From Paragyromitra xinjiangensis (taxonomy: Eukaryota > Ascomycota > Pezizomycetes > Pezizales > Discinaceae): a stretch of 64,000 nucleotides of DNA. A program made the translations under genes and the position numbers. The notes under the pieces are model-generated. The model was not told where the DNA came from. It saw nothing but the letters and a program-made list of their open reading frames with translations, and ran no database searches. Location: contig JBCAMK010000022.1 of the NCBI GenBank assembly GCA_038503065.1, forward strand, positions 248,001 to 312,000. Reading direction: 5' to 3'. How positions within the stretch are numbered: the first letter of the stretch is position 1; every line of letters starts with the position of its first letter. Below, one piece after another: positions 36,001-47,480 of this stretch.

Positions 36001-38530
36001 GCAGGCAGATATCTCTGAGAGATTAGGCCTCGTGGATTATGCGGGACGGACAGAAAAAGGAGGGAGGATAAGGATTAGATGTCGCGATGTGAGACCGTGG
36101 AGAGAGCGTATCAAAATGCTTGATCGATATTGTATCACAGGGAGATGAGGGGAAGAGGAGTTGCTTTTCCCGTCAACATGTATGATGATGTCTAATAGGT
36201 AGACATGCCTATCATCTACGGAGCTGATGATGAGTCCCCGAGGGGAAAGCTCGATGCGGTGGTTGGTGTCCAACTGCTTAAGCATGATACCATAAATAAG
36301 ACTAAGATCAAAGCTGGGGGCTGTCGGCGTTCTTTACAAAACCACATGCAAAAATGAGTGCATGCTTTGGTACCTGCTTAAGGCTACTTTGATATCTTGT
36401 ATCTGTACGCAGGTACGAATAAGTTGTTTGGTGCTGGTTAGCTTGATTGGTTTCTTTCTTTTTTTCTCTTTCCAGATACATCTGAGCTAATGTTCCGCAT
36501 AAACCTTTTTCCTTTTTCTTCCTTCCTTCCGGATCACGAGAGCTCCTTCGTTATTTCTCATGTGCCATCTCTCGCTCTCTTTCCCGAACTTTAATTACAC
36601 TTATCCATATTTTGCCAGTGATTCGGTTACGGTGTAAGCAGAATTGCGAGTGGGGGGGGATGGGAAGAGCCGTAGCGTAACCGTTTTCTTCGAATCTGGC
36701 TAGTCTGATGGGTTGATTCTCATTCTCGGCAAATTTTAAGCAGTGCGAGTCAGCCAAAACGGGAGGGCCGGGCGGGAAAGTCGCAAATTTGAACGTTTGA
36801 ACGAACGTGGAAGGGGGGGGGTGAAAGAAATGTCGCACTGGCGAATTTGATAGCCCGGGATTGAAGGGGGAAGGGGGGGTGAAGGGAAAATTTTCTTTTA
36901 TGTTCCGGAACTTCGGAACATTTGTGGATAGATAGACGGGTGTGCATTATGTATGAAATCTGTACTGTACCTGTGTGAGGCATAGGTTTGCATGATGAGG
37001 AAGGTTTCCTGTTGGCTTTAAGCTCGGTTAGGCAGATGTCCTGTATGATGCTTTGTAGAGTGTGTAGTTTACTTGCTTGTGCTTTACATAGAGATGTCCG
37101 CGTGGAAGGGGGGGTGGTGGTGATGTACTAAGTGTGAAATTAAAGGTCGACTGCGGTTGAAGCTATTATCTTTTTTGATACGCTATGGGAGATATGACGA
37201 TTATTGAGGTAATGGAGAAGGATCGAGAGAACTCTGATGTTCTGGGGAGAACCTATTGGCGATCTTCCATCCTATTACATTCTCAAAATGATCTCGGAAG
37301 TTTATGTGGAGGCACAGAGAGAGAAAGCGGGAAGGTCGCGTCTTTGTGGCATGGACAGGAGAAACCCAGGCGGTGACGGACTGGGGGTGTTCCTAGTCCC
37401 GGGAGATTGGGTCCTCGGGTTATGTATGTCACCCAGCGGAACTTGCTGCTTAACCCCAACGCAACCAAGCGCTGCCGCTCGAGCGAGGTCAGAGAGCGCC
37501 GAGAAGGGAGACAAGAGAGAGAAAGAAGAGTTGCAGACACTGAATACATAGCGATACAGGAGTCGAAGCCACAAGGCACAAAGGGTGTGAGAGAAAGATT
37601 AATATTGTCTGTGGGAGCTGAGGAGAAGCGGAGAACCCGAGATCGGAAGAGTAAGAATCACAAGGCAGAGATCGGAGAGGCATCAAACGGATTGAAGACA
37701 GACAAGCCAGAGACGCAGACAGCTTAGAGACCTCACCAACAGGAAGTTAGGAGAAAAGCACATCTCGGTCAGTTACGCACAGACGTCCTGGGCAGCACAC
37801 CACGCCCGTCTCCCGTTCTTGAGCTTGTGGGCGAGATCTGCTCTACTTTACCAGGCGGAGGGAAGCAAAGTAGCGTTCACAGGCAGCAGGCAGCAGGCAG
37901 ACAGCCAGGAAAGCAGGAAAGCAACCCCAACAGCCGCAGCACTACCAAGTCCTTGCTGTCGTTGGAGGAGCTGTCCACTCTGCCACCTCCCCCACGAGAA
38001 AGCACGAATACTCCCTATAGAGGTGCAGATATATCGAAGAACGAGAGAGGAAAAAAAGAAAAAAGAAAACCGCTGGGCAGACGCTCTCACCACAGACGCC
38101 GTCTACCATTTTGACGCCCCGGACATCTTCAGTGAGCATGGTGATACAGGGAGCAGCTGCTTGAGCACTCACTCACCCATTCCCTCATTCACTTACCTCA
38201 CTCCCTCAACCTCCACCTCACTCCCCCCCGTTTCCTTTCCTTATCACAGCCACCATCTCGTTGGTCGGTCCCCCTTTCGTTTCTCCGTTTCTCTTCTTCT
38301 TCACTCATTTCTTTCCTTCTTTCCTTCCTTCCTTCCCTTCCGCTCGTTTCTAACGAAGCTGCTGCTGCTGCAACACCTTCCATCACACAACGTCCCACCA
38401 TAACGGCTACCCGCCCCCCCCAGCCTAACCAACCAACGGCATTGATCTTGTCGTACTACTTTCATCAAAATCTTGAATCTGTCTCGGCCTGGATTGAGCC
38501 TGGGTTTTATTTATCTCATCTTGCATCGAC
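33014..38530. other. Gene-poor region and long leader of the TBC gene
   Basis: No recognised gene in 5.5 kb. Contents include TACATGTA at 34125, a CTTT microsatellite near 35455-35472, and clustered poly-G runs at 36651-36880 and 37107. A purine-rich strand follows at about 37480-37735, then a pyrimidine-rich strand at about 38160-38350. The last kilobase is probably promoter and 5' leader. Many short open frames here are composition artefacts. Confidence 0.45.
36651..37115 (+). repeat. Clustered poly-G runs (G-quadruplex-prone)
   Basis: Runs of six to nine G occur near 36652, 36811, 36867-36878 and 37107. Three are in similar contexts (GGAAGGGGGGG followed by GTG). Such clustering can form quadruplex DNA or reflect expanded homopolymers. 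Confidence 0.5.
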
Positions 38531-41500
38531 ATGACCACATCTCCGCTGGAACCATACCCTCCTCAACCTTCCCCCAAACTCTCTCTCGACGAGGGGGCTC
38601 GGCTGCTGCAGCTGCAACGGGAACCTCATTCACCTTTTAGACCTAACGAGGAGCTGCATTTCGACTTCCCCCCTGTGCCTCTCACTGCTTCTCTGGCTCA
38701 ACAGAAGACACACTATTCTCACCTTCCTCGCGATCCCGTCGTCCGGAAAATGATTTCAGTTCCTGAGATGAGACCAGGGTTGTCAACGAATCCTAACATT
38801 CATAGGCAGAACTCTACAGGAATCCAATTGCCGAGGCATCGTGGTGGCCCTAACGAATATGAGCGGGAACGTGGTGGGAATCAGCCGTTGTCGAAGCAAG
38901 TCAAGCGGAAGATGATGGAGCAGGGTATTGCCGCCAGGGAATCATTCGAAACTGTACCTGTGGGGGGCGACAGACTGGCTAAACAGAAGAGCATGGAACG
39001 GGGAATATTGGTGGGGCCACCACCTATGGGACATCTACCGCAGGGGAAAAGAGTCGCGAGCAATGGTGATCGAAGACCTGGTCGGCGATCACCGCCAACC
39101 ATAGGGCCTCCACCCCCCGGTTTGAGGATGCCGTTGGCGTTTAACTCTATTGCTAGGGAGCGAGGATTCACAACTGGTTCTCCCAGTCCAGGATCGCAAG
39201 ATTTCCCTCCACTCCCGCATCCGCGACATCCGTCGACTCGGGGTCCCTATCCGTCAAGTTCAGCGCCGGACCTTCATGGTATCAACAATGAAAACCGACA
39301 TTATCCGCCGCCTCGGAGAGATCCCCGGAACATGCCGAGATCTCATCCCTTTTCTCCTCCCCACGCGCTGTATAGCAATGACACTAGCGCCAACACAAGC
39401 GCCAACACTTCGCCTCATAGTTCCGTTGGGCCGATAGCTGTTACTGACCGAGGGTCATTCCGCTCAGCCCTTTTTACAGAGGAGTACCGTTCTAGCACCG
39501 CAACAAGTTTATCGGATCGGACTGAGGATAGCCACGCTATGACTGTTGATGAAGCTATTGGTATGTATGGCAGCGACACGGACGAGGAATCAATTATGCG
39601 AGAAGCGCGTGAAGAAGAGAACCGGAGAAGCAAGGGTGATTCTGTGCTTGGAGGTGCGACTTCACGACATAACTCGGTTTCAGACGAAGTGAGTCCCAGA
39701 GGAAGCCGTGGTGAATCTGTAATGAGTGGAGTATCTGGACGTGGGAGCTTCGAGCATGAGCTGGAAAGGATTAGGAGTAAAGGAGATTCGGTATTAGGAG
39801 GGGAGATGTCACCGGTAACCAGGTCAAGGATGGCAGAGCAAGAAATGGCGCTTCAACAGGAGCTGGATTTACAAAGGGTGAACCGGGAGGGGGGTTCGGT
39901 GAATATTAAGCATCCCGAGGGAGGGGAAGATGCTGAAGTAGTAGAGGTTGAACATAAAGAAGAGGTGATGGTAGAACAGGAAGAAATTGGCGAACATAGC
40001 AACCGAAGAGTAAATGGAACCGATAAGACTGTGCCAGAAGACGACGAACTCCACCCAGAACCATTAGCAACAAGCGAAGTGTTGGAAACAATTCCCAAAT
40101 CCCCAGCATATCGCAGCCACTTGGTGCCAGAGGTAATGGATACGCCTCCGAAAACTCCCCCTAGTACGGACCCTAGAGATGCTAGAGATCGCTATGGGTA
40201 TGTTATACGAGTCCCGGCTTTGTTTTAAGGATACCTTACTAACATCTCGCAGGTTCCGGAAACAGACCCAATATGTCACTCTTGCAGAATACGAAGAATG
40301 GAGTTCACGCTACGAAGAAACCCTGGAGAGGCGAAGAAGAAAGTGGGAGGTGTTGTTGAGGGAGTCTGGGTTGTCTTACGGTGAGGGAGGTCCTGTTAGG
40401 TTTCCACCAAAGTCTGCAAAGGTGAAGCGATATATTCGGAAGGGAATTCCTCCAGAGTGGAGAGGTGCAGCTTGGTTTTGGTATGCTGGCGGCCAGAAAG
40501 TGATGAGTAAGCATGCTGGTTTGTATGAGGAGTTGGTGAAGCGGGGTTTGGATTCTCCAGACTCTGAGCTCATTGAAAGAGGTGCGTACTATCATTCTGT
40601 GGATTTTCGCCTGAGTTTATCTAATGTGGTTAGATCTTCATCGAACTTTCCCGGACAACATTAAGTTCAAGCCAGATCCTCCTCCGGGCAGCAAGAGATT
40701 GTCAAGGTTGCAGCAACAGCAGCTGGAAACACCGATTGTTCAGCAGCTACGACGTGTATTGGTAGCCTTCTCGAGGCATGCACCAAAAATTGGGTATTGT
40801 CAGAGTTTGAACTTCTTAGCGGGAATGTTACTTCTTTTCATGACAGAAGAGAAGGCATTTTGGATGCTGTACATTCTCACCCACAATCATTTGCCGGGAA
40901 CGCACGAGGTCAATCTTGAGGGTTCAAGCGTCGATCAATGGGTATGGATATTACATAAAGATTTGGGGTATTGGTGCTAATGAGTTTCTATAGGTGCTTA
41001 TGATGAGTGTAAGGGAGAGCTTGCCCCAGATCTGGAGCAAGATTGGTGGTGAGCTTGACGGGAGCGATTTTGACCCAACTTCAACAAAACTACCGCCAAT
41101 TACATTGTGTACTTCTTCATGGTTCATGAGCGGATTCATTGGGTCTTTGCCTACGGAAAGTGTTTTGAGAGTTTGGGACTGTCTGTTCTAGTATGTGATT
41201 ATATCCCTCTCTATTTGATATCGCTAACCAGGTTTTCTACGTATAGCGAAGGATCGAAGACCCTGTTTCGAATAGCTTTGGCTATCTTCAAAACTGGCGA
41301 ACCCCAGATCAAGGCGGTTAGCGATCCAATGGAGATTTTTCAAGTCGTTCAGACAATTCCAAGGAGAATCATCGACGCTGGTGCTCTTATCGAGGCTTGT
41401 TACCGACGCAGAAACGGGTTCGGCCACATCAGCCAGGAGACTATCGACATTCGACGACAGGATAGAAGAGATACGTTCGCAGCTGAAAGAGCAGCGATTG

Positions 41501-41634
41501 CGAAAGGAGGAGTACGGGCTTCGAAAGACGACGCAGCTATGAGGACTGGCCTTGGCCACGTGAATCACGGTCTTGGTGCCCACGGAGGCCATGATATCGG
41601 CAGGAGGTTCAAGAAGATCTTGGTCAAAACTTAG
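38531..41634 (+). CDS. TBC-domain Rab GTPase-activating protein
   Basis: It stimulates GTP hydrolysis by Rab/Ypt GTPases in membrane traffic. Exons 38531-40197, 40253-40581, 40634-40941, 40994-41190 and 41247-41634 give about 962 residues. The first 550 residues are Pro/Ser-rich and then acidic, probably disordered. The TBC domain spans about 610-860. The arginine-finger motif is [12 protein letters not shown] (Arg about 626) and the glutamine-finger motif [12 protein letters not shown] (Gln about 722). [28 protein letters not shown] follows. Both catalytic fingers are intact, so it should be active. The short repeat SKGDSVLGG occurs twice in the linker (around residues 365 and 415). Which Rab it serves is unknown. 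The ATG follows a long CT-rich leader. Confidence 0.87.
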
Positions 41635-43306
41635 GTTCTTAGCTGTTTTATATTTGTTTTCTCTGCACTGCATTTCTTTGGTCTTTTAACGTGGTTTGTC
41701 TCTCTTTCTAAGGTGTTTGAGAGGGATTGGTAATTTCTTTTTTGTTTTCTTGGCACTTTTTCGGCACGGTAAAAAGTTCAACTGGTGTCTGCTTTTTGTT
41801 TGTTTTCGGCAGCTGGGATAGGGGGTTGGCGGGAAAATTACCTAAACGATATGAAAGCGGCTTCCTATGTTTTTTTCCTTTCTTTCGGGCTTTGGGGTTT
41901 CGTTTTCGGTTTTCATTTTTGTCTCTTCATTTGAAGTTTGACATATTACGGCATCTTATCCTGCATCATCACATTCCTTTCTTTTTCGTTTCTTTTTCCT
42001 TTGTTGTCTCGCAGGAGGCCTTGCATTATTTTATAACTCACCCTTTGATCTTTCTTCTATTCTGTGTATTGTTTATTAACCTAGTATGCATTTTCTTCTT
42101 TTTACCGGGGGTGGTTTTTTCTTTACCTTCTATTTGCTCTTTGCATTTTGTGCGGCTCGCTGTTGGGTACGAGCTATTTTTTTATTTTGACGCATCTTAT
42201 CTACATTCTATTCATTTTAACGTAGGGTTTCATTTGGCGTTTTTACACTTTATTTTGTGCCTTGAGATATTTTGTTGAGGAAATTCAAAGAGATTAGGTG
42301 CGCTATTATCGAATATAAACACTACCTTTACGTGGAGCGCTATTGCCGTCCTTGTGCCTCGAGACCCGGGGAGCTGGTTTTGCATGTAGAGAGGGGTCCG
42401 GTAGTTCTCGGGTATGCATCATGCGGGATCACTCGCGGAATTCGGCACTGCTTTAATTGTTGTATCCAGGGATATAGTTCTATTTTCGTCGTTGAGTGTA
42501 TGCATGCTTTGGCTTGATCACAGCAGATCCTTGCGTGGGGTCGGTCCGGACTGTTGGGACCTTGGGAGGGGTAGTCGATGCGGTGGAGGTGGTTCCGTAA
42601 TAACTTGGCTGTTGTGTCTAAATTGGCATAGTCTTGGTGTCTTGAACATAGTATAAAGGTTTGGGCCACAAGGCTACTCGCCTTATGAGGATGTGTTTCG
42701 CTCCCGACAGGGATTCTGGTGCGATGGAACTTTCGTATAATATTGTTCTACATCAATTTCATGGGTGGTTGTATCATAGTAGCAGCTTGCTACGACCTCG
42801 GTTAATACGGCAGGCAGTAAAGGTGTTTTGTTGTGGTCTGGGGTGGTTCAGTAATAGAATGTTTGGTGATGTTTGGTGTTGATGGCGATCTTAGGACTGG
42901 TGGGTTTTGTTTTGACTTATTTACTCGTTTCGTTAGGTATAAACATATTCAATCTAGTTTAAGCTACTTTGGAGGACTGATAGTGGGAATATTAGCTTAT
43001 TGGAAGGAAGTTCATATTTTTAGTATTGGCGTGGATTTAGAGAAGCTTCAGAATACCAATGAATGATCTTAGTAGAACCCTTGCCGAAACAGAAACCCAT
43101 TTTCGTTACAAAAGAATTAGGTAAACCCTTATCAATAACTATGACCCCATCCACTACTGCCCATGGGTGCGCACCGTAGGTAGCAAGCTGCGTGTATGGG
43201 GCTGGAGGCTAACTTTGGCTTCAGCTGATACCCTAACCCAACAACCTCACCAACTAAACCATTGCATATTTTATGTAATCCAAAATGTTTCACCAAATAC
43301 CCGCCA
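41635..43306. other. T-rich 3' region and intergenic
   Basis: The first 650 bp after the TBC stop is strongly T-rich and gives a spurious Phe/Leu-rich open frame at 41727-42278. Nothing else is recognised before the tRNA. Confidence 0.45.
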
Positions 43307-43379
43307 GCCCGGATGGCCAAGTTGGTAAGGCGTCGCACTCGTAATGCGAAGATCAGGCGTTCGACTCGCCTTTCGGGCA
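43307..43379 (+). tRNA. tRNA-Thr (anticodon CGU)
   Basis: A full cloverleaf is visible. The acceptor GCCCGGA pairs with TTCGGGC, followed by discriminator A. The D arm is GCC-AAGTTGGTAA-GGC. The anticodon arm is TCGCA-CTCGTAA-TGCGA with anticodon CGT, reading ACG. The T arm is AGGCG-TTCGACT-CGCCT. There is no intron. Internal A and B boxes are present. Confidence 0.95.
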
Positions 43380-43647
43380 TTGATTTTTTGGTTCCGCATC
43401 TATTCCCAACCTACGAGCCAAGCTGTGTATACTGGGGATATTCGTTTTTTCCAGTGGATTGTATTAAGTACTCTAAGAGCGGACTTCTATTCGACACTGA
43501 AACGAGAAACATAGTCTAGCTCTAATAACAGCAGTCCAGCCAATAGACAAAAGCTACAATACGAAACCCCAGGTATAAAACCCATCACGTAACCCAAGCG
43601 CCATACCATTACCCCAAAACAAACTTTTACCCAACCCCGTCACCCAC

Positions 43648-45397
43648 CTAATCGCACCTCCCATACGCATCCAACAGACTACTACTAGCCACAAAACTAA
43701 ACCCCCCAAACGGATCCTCCTCCTCCCTCCTCCCGACAATCCCCACCCCCTTAACAGGCGGACTCAAGCTCAACCCCGTAAAATCCGCAGAGAAGTTCTC
43801 CGCCAACTCCGGATCCGTAACCAACGGTATAATCGGGGGTTCCACCTCCCGTCTCTCCAACGCATCCCAATCAATCTTACGGAAGAACCGATGCGCCTTA
43901 ATAATCGCCAGATCCCTGGGCATATTGTATCCCAGCCGCTTCGTGGGGTCTTTTCTGAGGAACCGGGTTATGAGGTCTTTGGCTTCCGCACTGAGGTAGT
44001 ATGGTAGTGATAGTTTCTGTTTCTGGATGCGTTCCGCGACTTTAGCGTGGTTGTTACCGCGGAAGGGGGGACCTCCGGTCATCAGGTCGCATGCGAGGGC
44101 GCCGACGCCCCACCAGTCGACTTCGGCGCCGTATTCTTTTTCGCCATTGCCGGAGAGGACTTCGGGGGCCATGTATTCTGGGGTTCCGAGGAAGCTGCGA
44201 CAGCGGGAGTCGGGAGCGGCGACTTTGGAGAGGCCGAAGTCGGTTAAGAGGAGATGGCCGGATGTGTCGAGGAGACAGTTCTCGGGTTTGAGGTCGCGGT
44301 AGACGACGCCGACGTTGAGGTGGAGGTGGGAGAGTGCCAGGACGAGCTCGGCGAGGTAGAAGACGGCGGAGGTTTCCGGGAGGGTGGTGTGGTGGGTTAG
44401 GTGTAGGAATAGTTCCCCGCCTTGTGCGTATTCGAGGATTAGGTAGAGTTTTTCGAGGTCTTGGAAGGCGTAGTAGAGCTTCACGACGAATGGGTGACGG
44501 ACGGATTCCAGGATTGCGCGTTCGGTGCGGGTTTGTTCGATCATTTTTTTGTGGACGGTTAGGGAGGCTTTTTTGAGCTGTTTTTGGGCGTAGAGTTTGT
44601 TTGTTGATTTATGGCGGACGAGGATGACGGTGCCGTAGCTGGGGAGATATTAGCTTTAGTATGCGAGAGAGAAAGAGAGAGACTTACGTTCCCTTTCCTA
44701 GACATCGGATTGGCTCAAAGTCGTCTGCATGCATTTTCCGTCTATCTGGGGCATCACCAGCTTCCTCATTGACATAATCCTCGTCCAACGCAACCTCATA
44801 AGTCTCCATAGACACCTTCTCACCATCCCCATTCTCCGAGCCCGCACTGGTATCACTACCATCCACCGAGACTAGATCCCCCGGATGAGCTTGGCTAAGG
44901 AGCGAACTCAACCCACTCGGTCTCGGCGGAGAAGACGACCTCGAGCTGGACGTAGAACTAGGCGGCACAGGCCTCTTCATGAACGTCCAATCAGGCTCTG
45001 CGAACTTGCCAACACCCCACTCATCGTTAAGCGTGACCACCGGACCTCCCTTCTTGACGGGTTCAAAGTCGTCGAAACGGTTGACGTCGAGAACTCGCTT
45101 CGGGTTCTTTTTCGCCGACTTCTTCTTCTTCTTCCCGGTGGATTTAGCGCGGTCGCTCGGAGCGGGGGAGGGGGCGCGGGAGGATGCCTCGGAGTGGGCA
45201 AAGAGCTGGGAGAGGCCGGCTTTGGGGGTGGTGGTTTTGGCGACGGCCTCGGCGAGGGAGTGCACGGAGGTGGCGCTGAGGTTTGCCGCGGCGGTGATGG
45301 AGGCGCGACGACGGCCTCCGCCGAAGCCGTAGATGGGTTTGACGTCGGGTGAGGGACGGCCACGTGGGAGGTCGGGGAAGTCTTGGGGGTTGAACAT
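43648..45397 (-). CDS. AGC-family serine/threonine kinase, S6K/RSK-like
   Basis: Two exons (45397-44688 and 44638-43648) encode about 566 residues. The N-terminal 225 residues are low-complexity with Lys-rich and Ser/Pro tracts. The kinase domain runs from about 228. It has the glycine loop LGKGTYGTV, catalytic Lys in YAQKQLKK, YRDLKPEN, DFGLSKV, activation-loop SFLGTPEYMAPE and WWGVGALACDLMTGGPPF. The AGC tail has a turn-like LSLSPPVKG and a hydrophobic motif in DPFGGFSFVASS. It is predicted to act in growth/nutrient signalling downstream of TOR/PDK1-type kinases, similar to S. pombe Psk1-like enzymes, by analogy only. The intron falls inside the glycine loop. It is divergently transcribed from the Bcs1-like gene. 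Third-position base choice changes sharply along the gene. Confidence 0.85.
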
Positions 45398-45984
45398 GGC
45401 GGTTAGAGCCGGGTGCAGGGGGGTGAAAACCTGCGCGAAGGTTGCGCGAAAGGGCGCGAAAGGGCGCGAAGGCTACGTGCTCAGGGCCGTAGGGCGACGG
45501 ACAGCAGGAGCAGGAGGAAGGCGGGGATATTGGAAACAATAGCGTCGACTGAAGGGTAGAGGGTAGGCGAAACTTCCATAGAGACTTTGGGGGGAGTAGA
45601 GCGGTGGGAGATAGTAGAGCGGTGGAGAGAGAAGGGAGGGCGAGACTGCTATTATATTTAAAACGTCCACGAATCAGAGAATTACTCTTCTCCCCGCTTT
45701 TGCACTTTTGATCCTTGACGTCGCTGGGATTATCAAAGTGACTGTTTTGGTTCTCACGTGGAGTTTAGACAAACACAACACTACGGATGGAGGCTTTGAT
45801 TGGTGGAGACCTTCAGCCTCGTCTATAGGCGCGAGATCCCGGGGTATCGCTCGAAACTATACGGACAACCACTAAGGCCAGGCGAGTCGGGAGAGCATCC
45901 TCTTACCCGACTGAGAACCTCATGACTCAGCTCACCGCTTACGTGATGGCATATAAACTCTTCTCTTCCTGAACAATACCACCA
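45398..45984. promoter_or_regulatory. Divergent promoter between kinase and Bcs1-like genes
   Basis: The 587 bp are shared by two divergent start codons. Four tandem units of about 10 bp containing GCGCGAA(A/G)G lie at 45433-45473, 36-76 bp before the kinase ATG. Their reverse complement TTTCGCGC matches the E2F/MBF-type consensus, and CGCGAAA matches the SCB core. A tandem TAGAGCGGTGG unit lies at 45597-45626. Whether the first cluster is promoter or transcribed leader is unknown. Confidence 0.5.
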
Positions 45985-47480
45985 ATGAATAATCTATTCC
46001 CGAAGCAAGCCCCTCCTGAGCCCGACGGGGCTCCCCCGCCTATCCCCGCCGGCGACGGCCTGATGGGCCAACTCACCGCCAACCCTCTCTTCACCGGCGT
46101 AAGCCCCCCCTCCCCGCTCCTCGCCAAAACTAACACCCCCAGGGCATCGGCCTCATCCTCCTAACCGGCACCGCCCAGCTCTTCCGCAAATCCCTCACAA
46201 CCGCCAGCACCCACCTCCGCCGCCAAATGCTAATAACCCTCGAGATCCCCTCCACCGACAAATCCTACGACTGGTTTCTCCATTGGATGTCCCACCACCG
46301 AACCGTCCCCCGTCCCCCACACCCACCCCTCCTCACCCCCTCCGGCCTCCTCTCCCGCTTCCACCCCTCCCCGCGCCAACTCTCCGTCGAAACCAAATAC
46401 ACCCAACACCCCTCCGGCGGCTTCAGCACCACCTTCGCCCTCCTCCCCGGCACCGGCCACCACACCATAAACTTCCACGGCACCCTCCTCCGAATCCACC
46501 GCGAACGCGACCCAAAACGCATCGACCTCAACCGCGGAACCCCATGGGAACTCCTAACCATCACCACCCTCTTCTCCTCCCGCAGCGTCTTCACCCACCT
46601 CCTATCCGAAGCCCGCGCGCTCGCAGAACAGCTCGAGGTCGGCAAGACCATAATCTACACATCCTGGTCAACCGAATGGAAACCCTTCGGAAAACCCCGT
46701 CGGAAGCGTCCCCTCTCATCCGTCATCCTCGCCCCCGGCGTCAAAGAACACCTCGTATCCGACGTCCAGACCTTCCTCAAAAGCGCAGAGTGGTACTACG
46801 ATCGCGGGATCCCGTATCGACGCGGATACCTCCTCCACGGTCCGCCAGGCACTGGCAAGAGTAGTTTTATCCAGGCCCTTGCGGGAGAGCTGGATTATTC
46901 GATTTGTGTGCTGAATTTGTCGGAGAGGGGACTGACGGATGATCGGTTGAATCATTTGTTGTCGAATTTGCCGGAGAGGAGTGTGGCGTTGCTGGAGGAT
47001 GTTGATGCTGCGTTTGGAAGGGGGAGGGTGCAGAGTGAGGAGGATGGGTATAGGGGGGCTAATGTGACGTTTTCGGGGTTGTTGAATGCGTTGGATGGGG
47101 TGGCGAGTAGTGAGGAGAGGGTGGTGGTTATGACTACGAATCATGTGGAGAGGCTGGATGAGGCGTTGGTGAGGCCTGGGAGGGTGGATGTTAGGGTGGA
47201 GATTGGGTATGCTACTGAGGAGGTGGTGGGGGAGATGTGGGAGAGGTTTTATGGACGGGGGAGTGTGGAGGGGGGGGAGGAGGAGGTGGGGAGGAGGGAG
47301 GGGTTGAGAGAGGTGTTTGTGGGGAGACTGAGGGAGTTGGGCGCGTTTAAGGGGGAGTGGGGGGTTAGTACTGCTGCGTTGCAGGGGTTGTTTGTGTTTT
47401 TTAAGGGGGAGCCGGGGAGGGCGGTGGAGGAGGTGGAATCATTAGTGCCGGAGGGGGTGAGGGGGATGAGGAAGGTGTGA
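45985..47480 (+). CDS. BCS1: Bcs1-like mitochondrial AAA ATPase
   Basis: A member of the BCS1 family, which translocates the folded Rieske iron-sulfur protein across the inner mitochondrial membrane during complex III assembly. Two exons (45985-46098 and 46143-47480, intron 44 nt) give about 483 residues. There is a hydrophobic segment at about 36-48 (FTGGIGLILLTG), then the BCS1 N-terminal domain (about 65-230). The AAA module has Walker A GPPGTGKSS (about 271-279), Walker B VALLEDVDAAF (about 319-329), the second-region motif VVVMTTNHVERLDEAL and arginine RPGRVD. The C-terminal FKGEPGRAVEEV fits. Fungi often carry several BCS1 paralogues, so strict orthology is unproven. Coding-strand composition flips from C-rich to G-rich at Walker A. 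Confidence 0.83.

Noticed and set aside
37819..38403. Open frame of 194 codons upstream of the TBC gene
   Set aside because: It lies in the repetitive, CT-rich leader; composition follows base bias and the TBC reading frame starts independently at 38531.
41727..42278. Open frame of 183 codons after the TBC gene, rich in Phe and Leu
   Set aside because: It is produced by a T-rich 3' region, has no plausible domain, no usable ATG context and no splice structure.
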